A stretch of DNA of 25,927 nt from an uncultured Spirochaetales bacterium. GTDB lineage: Bacteria; Spirochaetota; Spirochaetia; Sphaerochaetales; Sphaerochaetaceae. Location of the stretch: positions 1 to 25,927 of the forward strand of contig CALFMX010000216.1 in the NCBI GenBank assembly GCA_937902565.1, in the 5' to 3' direction. A program made the position numbers and the translations under genes. The notes beneath the pieces are model-generated. The model made no database searches and was not told the DNA's origin. It saw only the letters and a program-made list of their open reading frames with translations. Shown one piece after another: positions 13,072 to 20,735 of the stretch (within the stretch, counting starts at the first letter, position 1; each line of letters begins with the position of its first letter).

Positions 13072-14297
13072 CGTACGCCCTCCATCCGGTGGGCCCGGGA
13101 ATTGGCGTGCAGGTCGACCGGGCGCAGCAGGCCGAGCCTCTCGCCGTCATGGAAGGCCTCGACGTCGGAGGCATCGTTGAAGCGCAGCTCGATCTTGCGC
13201 CCCGAGTAGCCCAGCGGCACCTCGTAGAGCACCGAGCCAAGGCTCACCGTCCGGGCCTTGCTGACGGTCCTCACCTCACGCTTGCGGAAGAGCTTGGGCA
13301 GATCTGGGGGCGCCGGCCTGACGGCCTGCACCTCGGTGAGGTAGCACTCGAGCGGGCTCTTGCCGATGCCCGAGTGGTAGCGGTTGTTGTACTCCTCCAT
13401 CCAGGACTGCCACAGGCGGTTGAGCTCGAACAGTTCTAGCGGCTGGTCACCGATGATGGGAAGGAACTGCATCCTCACCGTGAGAAATAGACGCTCCACC
13501 TTCGCCTTCCCTGTTGGGGAATATGGCCTTGAGTGCGTGAAGTTCACCTCAAGCGATGCGCAGCCGAGTTTTACGCGCTCATCGCGCATAGCGGCCCCAT
13601 TATCTGTGTGGCACTGACGGGGCAGCCCCCTTGCGTTGAAGGCCCCCCAGAGGCAGTCCAGCAGGCTGTCGGCCGTCTCGTCGGGATAGAAGCGGGCGTT
13701 GCAAATTAGGCGTGAACGATCGTCAATGAGGGCAAAAAGCTTGGACACCACCAGGCGGCGCTGCCTGCCCGTGCCGACATACACTTTCGGGCCGACCATG
13801 GCGTCGAGGTACCACACCTGGTTGACGTGCTCCATCTCCAGACGGCGCATGTCCTTGTCCCCAACCACCTTGCCCTTCAGCCGATGGCAGCGGAAGACCC
13901 GGTAGATGAGCGACATGTCCACCCGCTCGGAGGGCAGGAAGATGCCGTCGCGCTCAGCCATCCTCACCAGCGTGGTGATCTTGACGTCGGGATGGTCCAT
14001 CCCGTAGCGCAGCAGGGCCTGCTCGGTCTCGCTGCTGAGCTTGCGTCTCTGGCCCTTGTCGGTCCGGTCCTTGGGATACAGATCCTCTATGCTGCGTCGC
14101 TTGCGATAGGCATTGAGCCAATTGTAGAGCGTGGGCACGCTCACCGTCCTGCGCTTCGAGTAGGGGATGTCGTATTCCCTTGCGCTGATCTCCTTCAGCA
14201 GGCGCGTGATGTCCCCGTGCTGCAGGCGTTCGTCGAGCAGCGGGAAGATGAGTCCGAAGCGGAACAGCCCAATCTGTTCCTTTTGTTGTGCATCCAT
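13068..14297 (-). CDS. DDE transposase/integrase of Mu/TniA/TnsB type
   Basis: A 409-residue protein. Residues 1-75 hold helix-turn-helix-like DNA-binding segments (TVSVPTLYNWLNAYRKR). A linker follows to about 155, then the integrase core with D165 (VWYLDAM), D232 (CHTDNG) and E268 (TGKAKVERL), a DD(35)E arrangement. A Mu-type beta-barrel C-terminal domain follows (SLGSVLYEVPLGYSGRKIEL, then VEAFHDGERLG). ATG 14297 has GAGGAGG eight bases upstream; the longer frame upstream overlaps the zinc-ribbon gene and is unlikely. The gene lies 34 bases after that gene and overlaps the ATPase by ATGA. It is shorter than TnsB or MuA and close in size to IS21/IS481-like enzymes. Catalytic residues are all present, so activity is plausible. 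Confidence 0.87.
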   Translation of the reverse strand: MDAQQKEQIGLFRFGLIFPLLDERLQHGDITRLLKEISAREYDIPYSKRRTVSVPTLYNWLNAYRKRRSIEDLYPKDRTDKGQRRKLSSETEQALLRYGMDHPDVKITTLVRMAERDGIFLPSERVDMSLIYRVFRCHRLKGKVVGDKDMRRLEMEHVNQVWYLDAMVGPKVYVGTGRQRRLVVSKLFALIDDRSRLICNARFYPDETADSLLDCLWGAFNARGLPRQCHTDNGAAMRDERVKLGCASLEVNFTHSRPYSPTGKAKVERLFLTVRMQFLPIIGDQPLELFELNRLWQSWMEEYNNRYHSGIGKSPLECYLTEVQAVRPAPPDLPKLFRKREVRTVSKARTVSLGSVLYEVPLGYSGRKIELRFNDASDVEAFHDGERLGLLRPVDLHANSRAHRMEGVR

Positions 14298-14331
14298 GGT
14301 TGGTGCCTCCTCAAAATGATATGGCACCAGC

Positions 14332-14895
14332 CTAGGGGATTGCCCTCGGCACATATAGATACAAACGTTGGTGGGATGGCCCAAGCAGGGAGGAGCCCAT
14401 CCTCGAGGCGGGCACCTCTTGCACAATCCTCACACAAAGCGGGGAGGCAAGACATCCCCTCAGGCCCTCCTCCAGGCGGGTGAACGCAGCCGCATGATTG
14501 GATATCTCCCCGCCGCTGCGGGCCCGGTCGGTCCATCCTCTCCACCAAATACGCTGCAGATAGCCCGAGATTCCCAAGGTCGTCTTGAAACGCCCCCTCT
14601 CGGCTCGGTGGGAGAGCATCCTGGCGATGGTCTCCAGGGCGAACAGCTTGAACGCATGGACCCACGAGGGCAACAGGGTGTAGGTGCGCCGGCAGCAAGG
14701 ACATAGCTTGCGGTGGATCCAGATCTGGAGGCTTTCCAACGCATCGTTGATGAAGTAGCGGCGCCTCCAGCCATGGCCGTGGAGCACGACCTTGCAGGCA
14801 GGGCAACGAAACTGCCCAAGATCTCGAGATTTTGGAGGACCCACGCCCTCCACCACTTGCAAAACTACCGGTTCAATGGCAATCTCTAAGAGCAT
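14332..14895 (-). CDS. zinc-ribbon protein (DUF6431-like), first gene of the transposon operon
   Basis: A 187-residue protein with two CxxC knuckles: C31-P-A-C34 (followed by HGHGWRRR) and C65-P-C-C68 (preceded by IWIHRK). They are spaced as in a zinc ribbon, followed by TYTLLPSWVHAFK and a helical region. The pattern CPxC..HGxxxR..xxIxxxxCxxC..TxxLLP resembles a small zinc-ribbon family (DUF6431) that I recall beside transposase genes. The C-terminal ~50 residues look poorly conserved. It starts at ATG 14895 without a strong ribosome-binding site and ends 34 bases before the transposase. By analogy with TniQ/TnsD, zinc-binding partners of TnsC, it could choose targets or bind transposon ends, but no TniQ homology is visible. 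Alternatively it is a simple DNA-binding repressor. Confidence 0.7.
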   Translation of the reverse strand: MLLEIAIEPVVLQVVEGVGPPKSRDLGQFRCPACKVVLHGHGWRRRYFINDALESLQIWIHRKLCPCCRRTYTLLPSWVHAFKLFALETIARMLSHRAERGRFKTTLGISGYLQRIWWRGWTDRARSGGEISNHAAAFTRLEEGLRGCLASPLCVRIVQEVPASRMGSSLLGPSHQRLYLYVPRAIP

Positions 14896-15000
14896 TATTG
14901 CAACTTGGAGAGGGGTAGCTTTGGTCAGTTTGCCCTCTCCATTTTCCTTTCTAAGGGATGGTGCAACTAATGTACCATGACCCTTCCATTCCTGCTAATA

Positions 15001-15010
15001 CAATGTGCAA
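15001..15010. repeat. candidate right end of the four-gene transposon
   Basis: CAATGTGCAA is the exact reverse complement of TTGCACATTG at 11879-11888. The 105 bases between it and the zinc-ribbon start hold no gene. They contain similar motifs (TTGCAACTTGG at 14900 and GGTGCAACTAATGTACC near 14960), which may be inner binding sites. Confidence 0.4.
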
Positions 15011-15040
15011 GTTTCAAGCCTGTTCTTGGTAGATTAATGT

Positions 15041-15663
15041 GCCGCTCTACACTCGGCATGGGCGGGGCGCAGGGGTACTTTGACATCGACCCCGACCTGA
15101 CGGTCTTCGGCAAGGTCATCGCCGGAGGATATCCGGGAGCCGGCGGACTGGGCGGCAAGAGGGAGTACATGAAGTACCTGGCAGCCGGGATCCAGACGGG
15201 GGACAAGATCAAGAAAGCCCTCGTCGGTGGCACGATGGCAGCCACCCCCATCAGCTGCGTGGCAGGCTACTACACCCTTGAGGAGATTGAGAGAACGAAT
15301 GCCTGTCACATCGCTGGCCTCATGGGTGATAGGCTCACAGCGGGTCTTCAGGCCCTCATTGAACGACACAAGCTACCATTCGTCGCCTTCAACCAAGGCT
15401 CTATCTGCCACCTTGAGACGGTGGGAACCGTCCACTTCTCTATCAACTGGAAGAAGCCCTGGACCATTCCATCGGTCATCAACGAGACAGCGAAGCGGAA
15501 GAAGGAGATGGAGTACATGGGAGCGGCCTATATGGCAGAAGGCGTAGTGACCCTGGCAGGCAGCCGGATGTATACCAGCGCCGCCTATACCGAGGAGATG
15601 ATCGATGGCGTGATCAATGCCTTCGACCGGGTCTTCTCCCACGTAGAGTGCATCGAGGGGTAA
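15041..15663 (+). pseudogene. class III aminotransferase (HemL-like), 5' part lost
   Basis: Only the C-terminal ~207 residues of a PLP-dependent class III aminotransferase remain. The sequence picks up at RSTLGMGGAQGYFDIDPDL and contains the PLP-binding lysine in TVFGKVIAGGYPGAGG (Lys codon 15112-15114). GGTMAATPISCVAGYYTLEE and the C-terminal MLAGS-like motif VTLAGSRMYTSAAYTEE follow. It is closest in pattern to glutamate-1-semialdehyde aminomutase relatives. The N-terminal half, with the PLP phosphate-binding glycines and the catalytic Asp, is missing, so the remnant cannot be active; ATGs at 15037 and 15058 are incidental. Its stop is three bases before the aldolase gene, so the two once formed an operon. 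The break coincides with the mobile block. Confidence 0.85.
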
Positions 15664-15666
15664 CAG

Positions 15667-16746
15667 ATGGAGTTGGAAGAGGCCAAGAGAGCAGTCATTG
15701 AGGGAGCACGGAGGCTGGTTGCCTCCGCCCTCGTTGCCCGCACCTGGGGGAACATCAGCTGTCGGGTCGGAGAAGACCACTTCGTGATTACCCCCAGTGG
15801 CAGGGAGTACGAACGCCTCACCGAGGAGCAGTTGGTGGTCGTCCGTCTTGACGATCTTGGCTGGGAGGGGAGCATCAAGCCATCTTCGGAGAAGGGAATC
15901 CATGCCGCTGTCTACCGAGAGCGAAGTGATGTCAACTACGTCATCCACACCCACCAGGAGATGGCCTCCCTGGCCAGCCAGCTCGGGGAGCCCCTCCCTG
16001 TGCCTCCCCTCTACCAGGACCTTCTGGGGCACACCATCACAACCGCCGCCTATGCCCTGCCCGGGACCAAGGCGCTCAAGGAAAGGGTTGGAAGACTGCT
16101 CTCTGCACAGCCCCACTCGGCCCTCCTCATGACTCGCCACGGTGCGCTCTGCTTCGGCTCCGGGCTGGATGAGACCTATGCCATCGCAGATGGGCTTGAA
16201 ACGGTATGCACTGAGGTGATCCACGCACGTGCACCACTCTTGGCCACCTTCAAAGAGCCTCCCGTGCCTGCCATCCTGGCCAAGCGGACAGAGACGGGTG
16301 GCGTGGAGAGCTGCACAGGTGAACTCAAAGCCCTCTCTGATGCACTCCTCGACCCCAGGAGCCCCTACTCACACATCCTCCTTCTCTCCAGTGATGAGGT
16401 CATCACCTGTATGGAGAAGGTTCAGGTCCTCTCCGCCTACCTTGATGACTTTGCCCAGATAGCCGGTCCAAAGCTCACCGTGATGGAGAGCAGCGACGCT
16501 CTCCCATCACTCCTCTCTGCTGCCAAGGGGCGCGATGCCCTCCTGATCAGGGGCATCGGTGCCCTCTGCATGGGAGGTACCCACGCTGATGCAGAGGCAG
16601 TAGCCACCCTCCTGCAGAAGAACTGCAAGGCGGCCCTGCTTGCCCTCGCCGTACCCTCCGTCAAGCCGCTCCCCCTCCTCGATACGTACCTGATGCGCTT
16701 CGTCTACAAGAAGAAGTACTCCAAACTTGCGGCAGCCACAAAGTGA
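15667..16746 (+). CDS. two-domain class II aldolase/adducin family protein
   Basis: A 359-residue protein. Residues 1-205 form a class II aldolase fold: TWGNISCR and ITPSGREYERL (phosphate-binding type segments), then the zinc ligands in IHTHQE and a further histidine in MTRHGALCFG. Residues about 220-359 are a second, partial aldolase-like half (SPYSHILLLSSDEVITC, YLDDFAQIAGP, RDALLIRGIGALCMGG, LLDTYLMRFVYKKKYSK), an arrangement I recall in other two-domain members. The family includes fuculose-, rhamnulose- and ribulose-phosphate aldolases or epimerases; the substrate cannot be told. ATG 15667 follows AGGGG with a good spacing and lies three bases after the aminotransferase stop. With its partner destroyed and the original promoter lost, expression may now depend on the mobile element. 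Confidence 0.85.
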   Translation: MELEEAKRAVIEGARRLVASALVARTWGNISCRVGEDHFVITPSGREYERLTEEQLVVVRLDDLGWEGSIKPSSEKGIHAAVYRERSDVNYVIHTHQEMASLASQLGEPLPVPPLYQDLLGHTITTAAYALPGTKALKERVGRLLSAQPHSALLMTRHGALCFGSGLDETYAIADGLETVCTEVIHARAPLLATFKEPPVPAILAKRTETGGVESCTGELKALSDALLDPRSPYSHILLLSSDEVITCMEKVQVLSAYLDDFAQIAGPKLTVMESSDALPSLLSAAKGRDALLIRGIGALCMGGTHADAEAVATLLQKNCKAALLALAVPSVKPLPLLDTYLMRFVYKKKYSKLAAATK

Positions 16747-16809
16747 ACACGCACCCAAAATATGGAATTATAGCCTAGAGCGATGCTCTCGCCTGCCACC
16801 AAAAATTTT

Positions 16810-16838
16810 TTCATGGACGGCCATTTGTGTCGTATACT
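16810..16838 (+). promoter_or_regulatory. candidate promoter of the nqr operon
   Basis: TTCATG (16810-16815) and TATACT (16833-16838) are 17 bases apart. The -10 is good and the -35 weak. The start would lie near 16845, giving a very short leader before nqrB. A small hairpin AGAGC/GCTCT at 16777-16789 just upstream may end the aldolase transcript but lacks a T run. Confidence 0.4.
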
Positions 16839-16854
16839 TGGCAGGTACAGGGGG

Positions 16855-17829
16855 ATGACCGTGAAGATTCAAAAACAACAAGCGATGCGTACCGTTCTCT
16901 ACGCACTTGCGCCGCTCTGCCTTGCCTCCATCTACTTCTTCGGCTGGCGCTTTGTCGCGGTGCTGGTGGTAACGGGAGCCACCGGACTACTGTGTGAGTG
17001 GCTCATGGCCCGTCGGTATGGGTTCAAGATCACCGAATCACTCTTTGTATCGTGCACCCTCTTCACCCTCTCGCTGCCCCCCACCATCCCCCTGTGGATC
17101 GCGGCGGTGGGCATTGCCTTCGGCATCATCTTCGGCAAAATGATCTTCGGTGGGTTCGGACGCAATATCTTCAACCCCGCCATCACCGCCCGTGCCTTCA
17201 TCTACATCAGCTTCGGGGTGCCGATGACCGCCAGGTTTGTATCCAACGCCATCTCGGCCACCCCGTTCCCTGCTGGTCTGGGCACGTGGGTCAGCGCCGA
17301 TGCGGTCTCGGCGGCAACCCCGCTCGTCACCGGCGGCTCATCGACACTTGATCTCCTCTTCGGCTTCACCAGCGGCTGCTTTGGTGAGACGAGCGCGCTC
17401 CTGATCATCCTCGGCGGTCTCTACATCATCTACAAGAGAGCGGCAAACTGGAAGATCGTCCTCTCCTCGCTCCTCTCCTTCACCCTGCTGCAGACGATCT
17501 TCTGGGCCGGTGGCCTCGAGGTGGCAACCGAAAGCGGCCTCGTCGCCTCGGGCGACCCCCTTGCCGCCCTCCTCAGCGGCTCCTTCCTCATCGCAGCCTT
17601 CTTTATGATCACCGACCCGGTCTCCTCAAGCCAGAGCACCGACCTCGGGCGATGGATCTACGGCGCCTTCTTCGGCCTGCTGGTCGTCCTCATCAGGACC
17701 TTCTCCACCTGGGTGGAGGGGGTCACGTTCGCCATCCTGCTCGCCAACATGTTCGCCCCGCTGCTCGACACGATCATCAAGCAGGTGAGAGCAAAACGGC
17801 GGGCACAGAGAGAGGGGGTCACACCATGA
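16855..17829 (+). CDS. nqrB: Na+-translocating NADH:quinone reductase subunit B
   Basis: NqrB is the main membrane subunit of the sodium-pumping NADH dehydrogenase and carries a covalently bound FMN. The 324-residue protein has about ten hydrophobic helices, the motif GKMIFGGFGRNIFNPAITAR (94-113) and the flavinylation motif S-A-A-T ending at T155 (DAVSAATPL). NPAITARAF is NqrB-like rather than RnfD-like, though the length is closer to RnfD because the N-terminal extension of proteobacterial NqrB is missing. The start is uncertain: ATG 16855 touches the GGGGG ribosome-binding site, and GTG 16861 would have better spacing. It overlaps nqrC by ATGA. No nqrA precedes it in this window, which is unusual for an NQR operon. 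Confidence 0.87.
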   Translation: MTVKIQKQQAMRTVLYALAPLCLASIYFFGWRFVAVLVVTGATGLLCEWLMARRYGFKITESLFVSCTLFTLSLPPTIPLWIAAVGIAFGIIFGKMIFGGFGRNIFNPAITARAFIYISFGVPMTARFVSNAISATPFPAGLGTWVSADAVSAATPLVTGGSSTLDLLFGFTSGCFGETSALLIILGGLYIIYKRAANWKIVLSSLLSFTLLQTIFWAGGLEVATESGLVASGDPLAALLSGSFLIAAFFMITDPVSSSQSTDLGRWIYGAFFGLLVVLIRTFSTWVEGVTFAILLANMFAPLLDTIIKQVRAKRRAQREGVTP

Positions 17830-18419
17830 GCGTACAGCGCAGCTTCTACAAAGACCGGATCTATCCCCTCATCTTCATGTTCGTCACCACACTTCTATGC
17901 ATCCTGCTCACTTCAGGCCTTCATTTGCTCACCCTCGACCGGGCAGAGGCGAACGAGCTCTCCTTCGCCCGGCGTGCGATCCTCCAGGCAGCCGACCTCG
18001 ATTTCACCAATACCACCGACGGGATCGAGCGTGCCTACCGTATGCAGATAGGCGAGGAGGCCGGCTTCTACACGGCAACCGGCACCTTCGGTACGAGGTA
18101 CATCATCCCGCTCGATGGACCGGGGCTCTGGGGTACCATCACCATCATGGTGGGCCTTGAGGAGGACCTGGAGACCTTCAGCGGTGTGGCAATCGTCAGC
18201 CAGAACGAGACCCCCGGCCTAGGGGCACGGATCGAAGAGAGTTGGTTCACCGACCAATTCAAGGGTAAGCGGGCCCCCTTCATCATGGTCGAGGAGGGAA
18301 CGTCGTCGGCACCCCAGGAGGTCGATGCCATCACCGGGGCCACGCGCACGAGTGAGTACTTCAAGAACCTGACCGCCCGCGTGCCTGGTGAGGCACAGCG
18401 CCTTATCAGAGGAGAGTGA
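17826..18419 (+). CDS. nqrC: Na+-translocating NADH:quinone reductase subunit C
   Basis: A 197-residue protein with one N-terminal transmembrane helix (about 13-36) and an FMN-binding domain on the far side of the membrane. VSQNETPGLGARI (124-136) is a conserved NqrC/RnfG block, and the flavin attachment motif DAITGATRTS (167-176) puts the covalent FMN on T173. The FMN is attached by ApbE, whose gene is not in this window. ATG 17826 overlaps the nqrB stop by ATGA. It is shorter than the ~260 residues typical of proteobacterial NqrC, nearer to RnfG in size; the NqrF at the end of the operon decides the name. Confidence 0.87.
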   Translation: MSVQRSFYKDRIYPLIFMFVTTLLCILLTSGLHLLTLDRAEANELSFARRAILQAADLDFTNTTDGIERAYRMQIGEEAGFYTATGTFGTRYIIPLDGPGLWGTITIMVGLEEDLETFSGVAIVSQNETPGLGARIEESWFTDQFKGKRAPFIMVEEGTSSAPQEVDAITGATRTSEYFKNLTARVPGEAQRLIRGE

Positions 18420-18420
18420 G

Positions 18421-19032
18421 ATGGCCAAAAGCAAACTGAGAAAGACCTTCGTAGAACCGCTGGGTAAGAACAACCCGGTCTTCGTCCAGATCCTGGGGAT
18501 CTGCTCGACCCTGGCGGTGACCAACAAGGTACAGAATACCATGGTGATGACCCTTGGGGTCACCTTCACCACCGCCCTCTCCTCCTGGACGATCTCGCTG
18601 CTGCGCAACCACATCCCCTCACGCATCCGCATGATGGTGGAAACGATGATCATCGCAGCCTTTGTCATCATCGTCGACATCGTCCTGAAGGCATTCTACC
18701 CGGAGATGTGGAAGCAGCTCGGCCCCTATGTGGGCCTGATCATCACCAACTGCATCATCATGGGGCGCGTCGAGGCGTTCGCCTTGAACAACAAACCCCT
18801 ACCATCGCTGGTCGATGGCTTTGCCTCCGGGCTCGGCTACACCTACGTGCTCCTCTCGATCGCGGTGGTGCGCGAGCTGCTCGGCTCGGGCTCCATCTGG
18901 GGCATCAGGATCCTCGGCTCCTGGTGGACCAACTGGTCGATCATGATCATGCCACCGGGGGGCTTCTTCGTCCTGGCGATCATCATCTGGGTGATCCGGG
19001 AGACCGTCATGAAGGAGGAGAGCCATGCATAA
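18421..19032 (+). CDS. nqrD: Na+-translocating NADH:quinone reductase subunit D
   Basis: A 203-residue integral membrane subunit with about six helices. It has the family opening NPVFVQILGICSTLAVTN and the central RVEAFALNNKPLPSLVDGFASGLGYTYVL, with the membrane cysteine region ITNCIIMGRVEAFA. Together with NqrE it forms the inverted-repeat pair of half-channels that binds an iron-sulfur centre in the membrane. ATG 18421 comes one base after the nqrC stop, preceded by GGAGAGTGAG. The 3' end overlaps nqrE by eight bases. Confidence 0.9.
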   Translation: MAKSKLRKTFVEPLGKNNPVFVQILGICSTLAVTNKVQNTMVMTLGVTFTTALSSWTISLLRNHIPSRIRMMVETMIIAAFVIIVDIVLKAFYPEMWKQLGPYVGLIITNCIIMGRVEAFALNNKPLPSLVDGFASGLGYTYVLLSIAVVRELLGSGSIWGIRILGSWWTNWSIMIMPPGGFFVLAIIIWVIRETVMKEESHA

Positions 19033-19606
19033 CTTCGCCATCTTTTTTGCATCGATCTTCACCGGAAACATCCTGCTGACCACCTACCTGGGCATGTGTT
19101 CCTTCCTCTCGGTCAGCAAGGAACTGAAGACCTCCCTCGGCCTCGGGGCGGCGGTGGTCTTTGTGATGGCTACCACCACCCCGTTGAACTGGATGGTCTA
19201 CCAGTGGCTACTCATACCCTTCGGCTTGGAGTACCTGCGCTTCATCGTCTTCATCATCGTCATAGCGGCGTTCGTGCAGCTTACCGAGATGGCCCTCGAG
19301 CGCTACAGCGAGGGCCTCTACCAGGCACTCGGGATCTTCCTCCCCCTGATCACCGTCAACTGTGCCATCCTCGGGGCAAGCCTCTTCATGGTCATCCGTG
19401 AGTATACGCTTGCCACCTCGTTCTTCTTCGGCCTCGGCAGTGGGATCGGGTGGGCTCTTGCCATCGTGGCGATGGCTGGTATCCGTCAGAAGCTGAAGAG
19501 TGCAAAGATACCCCCCGGCCTTGAGGGACCAGGCATCACGCTGGTCATCGCAGGCTTCATGGCGATGGCCTTCATGGGCTTCTCCGGCATGATAGCACTC
19601 ACCTAG
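19025..19606 (+). CDS. nqrE: Na+-translocating NADH:quinone reductase subunit E
   Basis: A 193-residue, six-helix membrane subunit homologous to NqrD in inverted topology. Characteristic blocks are NILLTTYLGMCSFLSVSK, PLITVNCAILGASLF (with the membrane cysteine) and FFGLGSGIGWALAIVAMAGIRQKL, the last being NqrE-like rather than RnfA-like. ATG 19025 lies inside the end of nqrD, so it is translationally coupled. It is followed 12 bases later by nqrF with its own strong ribosome-binding site. Confidence 0.92.
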   Translation: MHNFAIFFASIFTGNILLTTYLGMCSFLSVSKELKTSLGLGAAVVFVMATTTPLNWMVYQWLLIPFGLEYLRFIVFIIVIAAFVQLTEMALERYSEGLYQALGIFLPLITVNCAILGASLFMVIREYTLATSFFFGLGSGIGWALAIVAMAGIRQKLKSAKIPPGLEGPGITLVIAGFMAMAFMGFSGMIALT

Positions 19607-19618
19607 GAGGAGGATTGC

Positions 19619-20722
19619 ATGCTCATTACCCTGCTTGTCAGCATCGCCGTCATCAGCCTGATCTCCGTCTTCCTCTCTCTCTTGATGGTCATCGCCGATG
19701 CGACGATCGGCAACTACGGCGTCGTCAAGATTACCATAAACGAGGGCATCCGTGACCTTGAGGTCCTCGGAGGCCAGCCGCTATTGCGCTCCCTGCAGCA
19801 GGAGGGGATCTTCATCCCCTCCGCCTGCGGCGGACGTGGATCGTGTGGCCTCTGCAAGGTCAAGGTGGTGGAGGGGGGCGGTGAATACCTTCCGACCGAG
19901 CTCCCCTTCATCAGCGAGGAGGAGCGGGCCCAACAGATCCGTCTCTCCTGCCAGGTCAAGGTCAAGAACGATATCGCCATCGAGATTCCCGAAGAGCTCT
20001 TCTACGTCAAGGAGTTTTCCACCACGGTCGAGAAGATCCGCAACCTCACCCACGATATCAAGGAGGTGACGCTGCGTCTCATCGACCCGGGAGAGATCAC
20101 CATCAAGGCGGGCCAATACATCCAGTTCGTCGTCCCCGAGTATGAGGATCTGGATGAGGAGGTCTACCGCGCCTACTCGGTGGCCTCCCCTCCCGGGGAT
20201 GCCACACACGTCGAGCTTGAGATTCGCCTGGTCCCCGGCGGTATCTGCACCACCTACGTCCATGAACACCTCAAAGAGGGGGACACGGTGACCATCAACG
20301 GGCCGTACGGTGACTTTTACCTGCGCGAGAGCGATGCCCCCATCATCTTCATCGCAGGAGGATCGGGCATGGCGCCCATCAAGAGCATCCTCCTCGACAT
20401 GGAGAAGAACGCAAACCCACGCAGCGCGCAGTACTTCTTCGGAGCCCGTTCAAAGCGGGACCTCTTCCTCCTCGACGAGATGAAGGCGCTCGAATCCTCG
20501 ATCCCCAACTTCTCCTTTGTCCCGGCGCTCAGCGAGCCGCTTGGTGAGGACAATTGGGAGGGGGAGGTCGGTCTCATCACCGATGTGGTGCGCAAGAACG
20601 TCAGCGATGCACAGGCGAGTGAGGCATACCTGTGCGGGAGCCCCGGGATGATCGATGCGTGCATCAAGGTGCTCACTGACCTCGGGGTCAGCGAGGACCG
20701 CATATTCTACGACAAGTTCTAG
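19619..20722 (+). CDS. nqrF: Na+-translocating NADH:quinone reductase subunit F
   Basis: This is the electron entry subunit: it oxidises NADH and passes electrons via FAD and a 2Fe-2S cluster. The 367-residue protein has an N-terminal membrane anchor (3-26), then a ferredoxin domain with C70, C76, C79 (ACGGRGSCGLC) and C111 (RLSCQV). An FAD domain follows with RAYSVAS (184-190), then an NADH domain with GGSGMAP (247-253) and LCGSPGM (338-344), ending in IFYDKF. The length is about 40 residues below proteobacterial NqrF. A strong GGAGGAGG precedes ATG 19619. The presence of NqrF, not RnfB/RnfC, identifies the cluster as NQR. Confidence 0.94.
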   Translation: MLITLLVSIAVISLISVFLSLLMVIADATIGNYGVVKITINEGIRDLEVLGGQPLLRSLQQEGIFIPSACGGRGSCGLCKVKVVEGGGEYLPTELPFISEEERAQQIRLSCQVKVKNDIAIEIPEELFYVKEFSTTVEKIRNLTHDIKEVTLRLIDPGEITIKAGQYIQFVVPEYEDLDEEVYRAYSVASPPGDATHVELEIRLVPGGICTTYVHEHLKEGDTVTINGPYGDFYLRESDAPIIFIAGGSGMAPIKSILLDMEKNANPRSAQYFFGARSKRDLFLLDEMKALESSIPNFSFVPALSEPLGEDNWEGEVGLITDVVRKNVSDAQASEAYLCGSPGMIDACIKVLTDLGVSEDRIFYDKF

Positions 20723-20735
20723 AAGGAGGCGTCGG

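Larger units (their letters stand above)
11879..15010 (-). mobile_element. four-gene DDE-transposase/AAA+ transposon (candidate extent)
   Basis: Four co-oriented genes (zinc-ribbon protein, DDE transposase, AAA+ ATPase, 75-aa protein) and a terminator lie between the matching inverted decamers TTGCACATTG and CAATGTGCAA. The inner nonamers start TG and end CA, as in Mu/Tn7/IS21-type elements. No matching target duplication is seen: the five bases outside are AAGAT on the left and AGTTT on the right. The left flank is a dead related transposase and the right flank a beheaded aminotransferase. The gene content is certain; the exact ends are tentative. Confidence 0.55.

Noticed and set aside
11874..15015. 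5-bp target duplication around the four-gene transposon
   Set aside because: The bases outside the proposed ends (AAGAT and AGTTT) do not match.
15667..16746. Aldolase as an odd gene fusion
   Set aside because: The second half matches the usual C-terminal half of two-domain class II aldolase family members, so it is normal.
16855..20722. Rnf complex instead of NQR
   Set aside because: The last gene is an NqrF with 2Fe-2S, FAD and NADH domains; no RnfB or RnfC ferredoxin-type protein is present.
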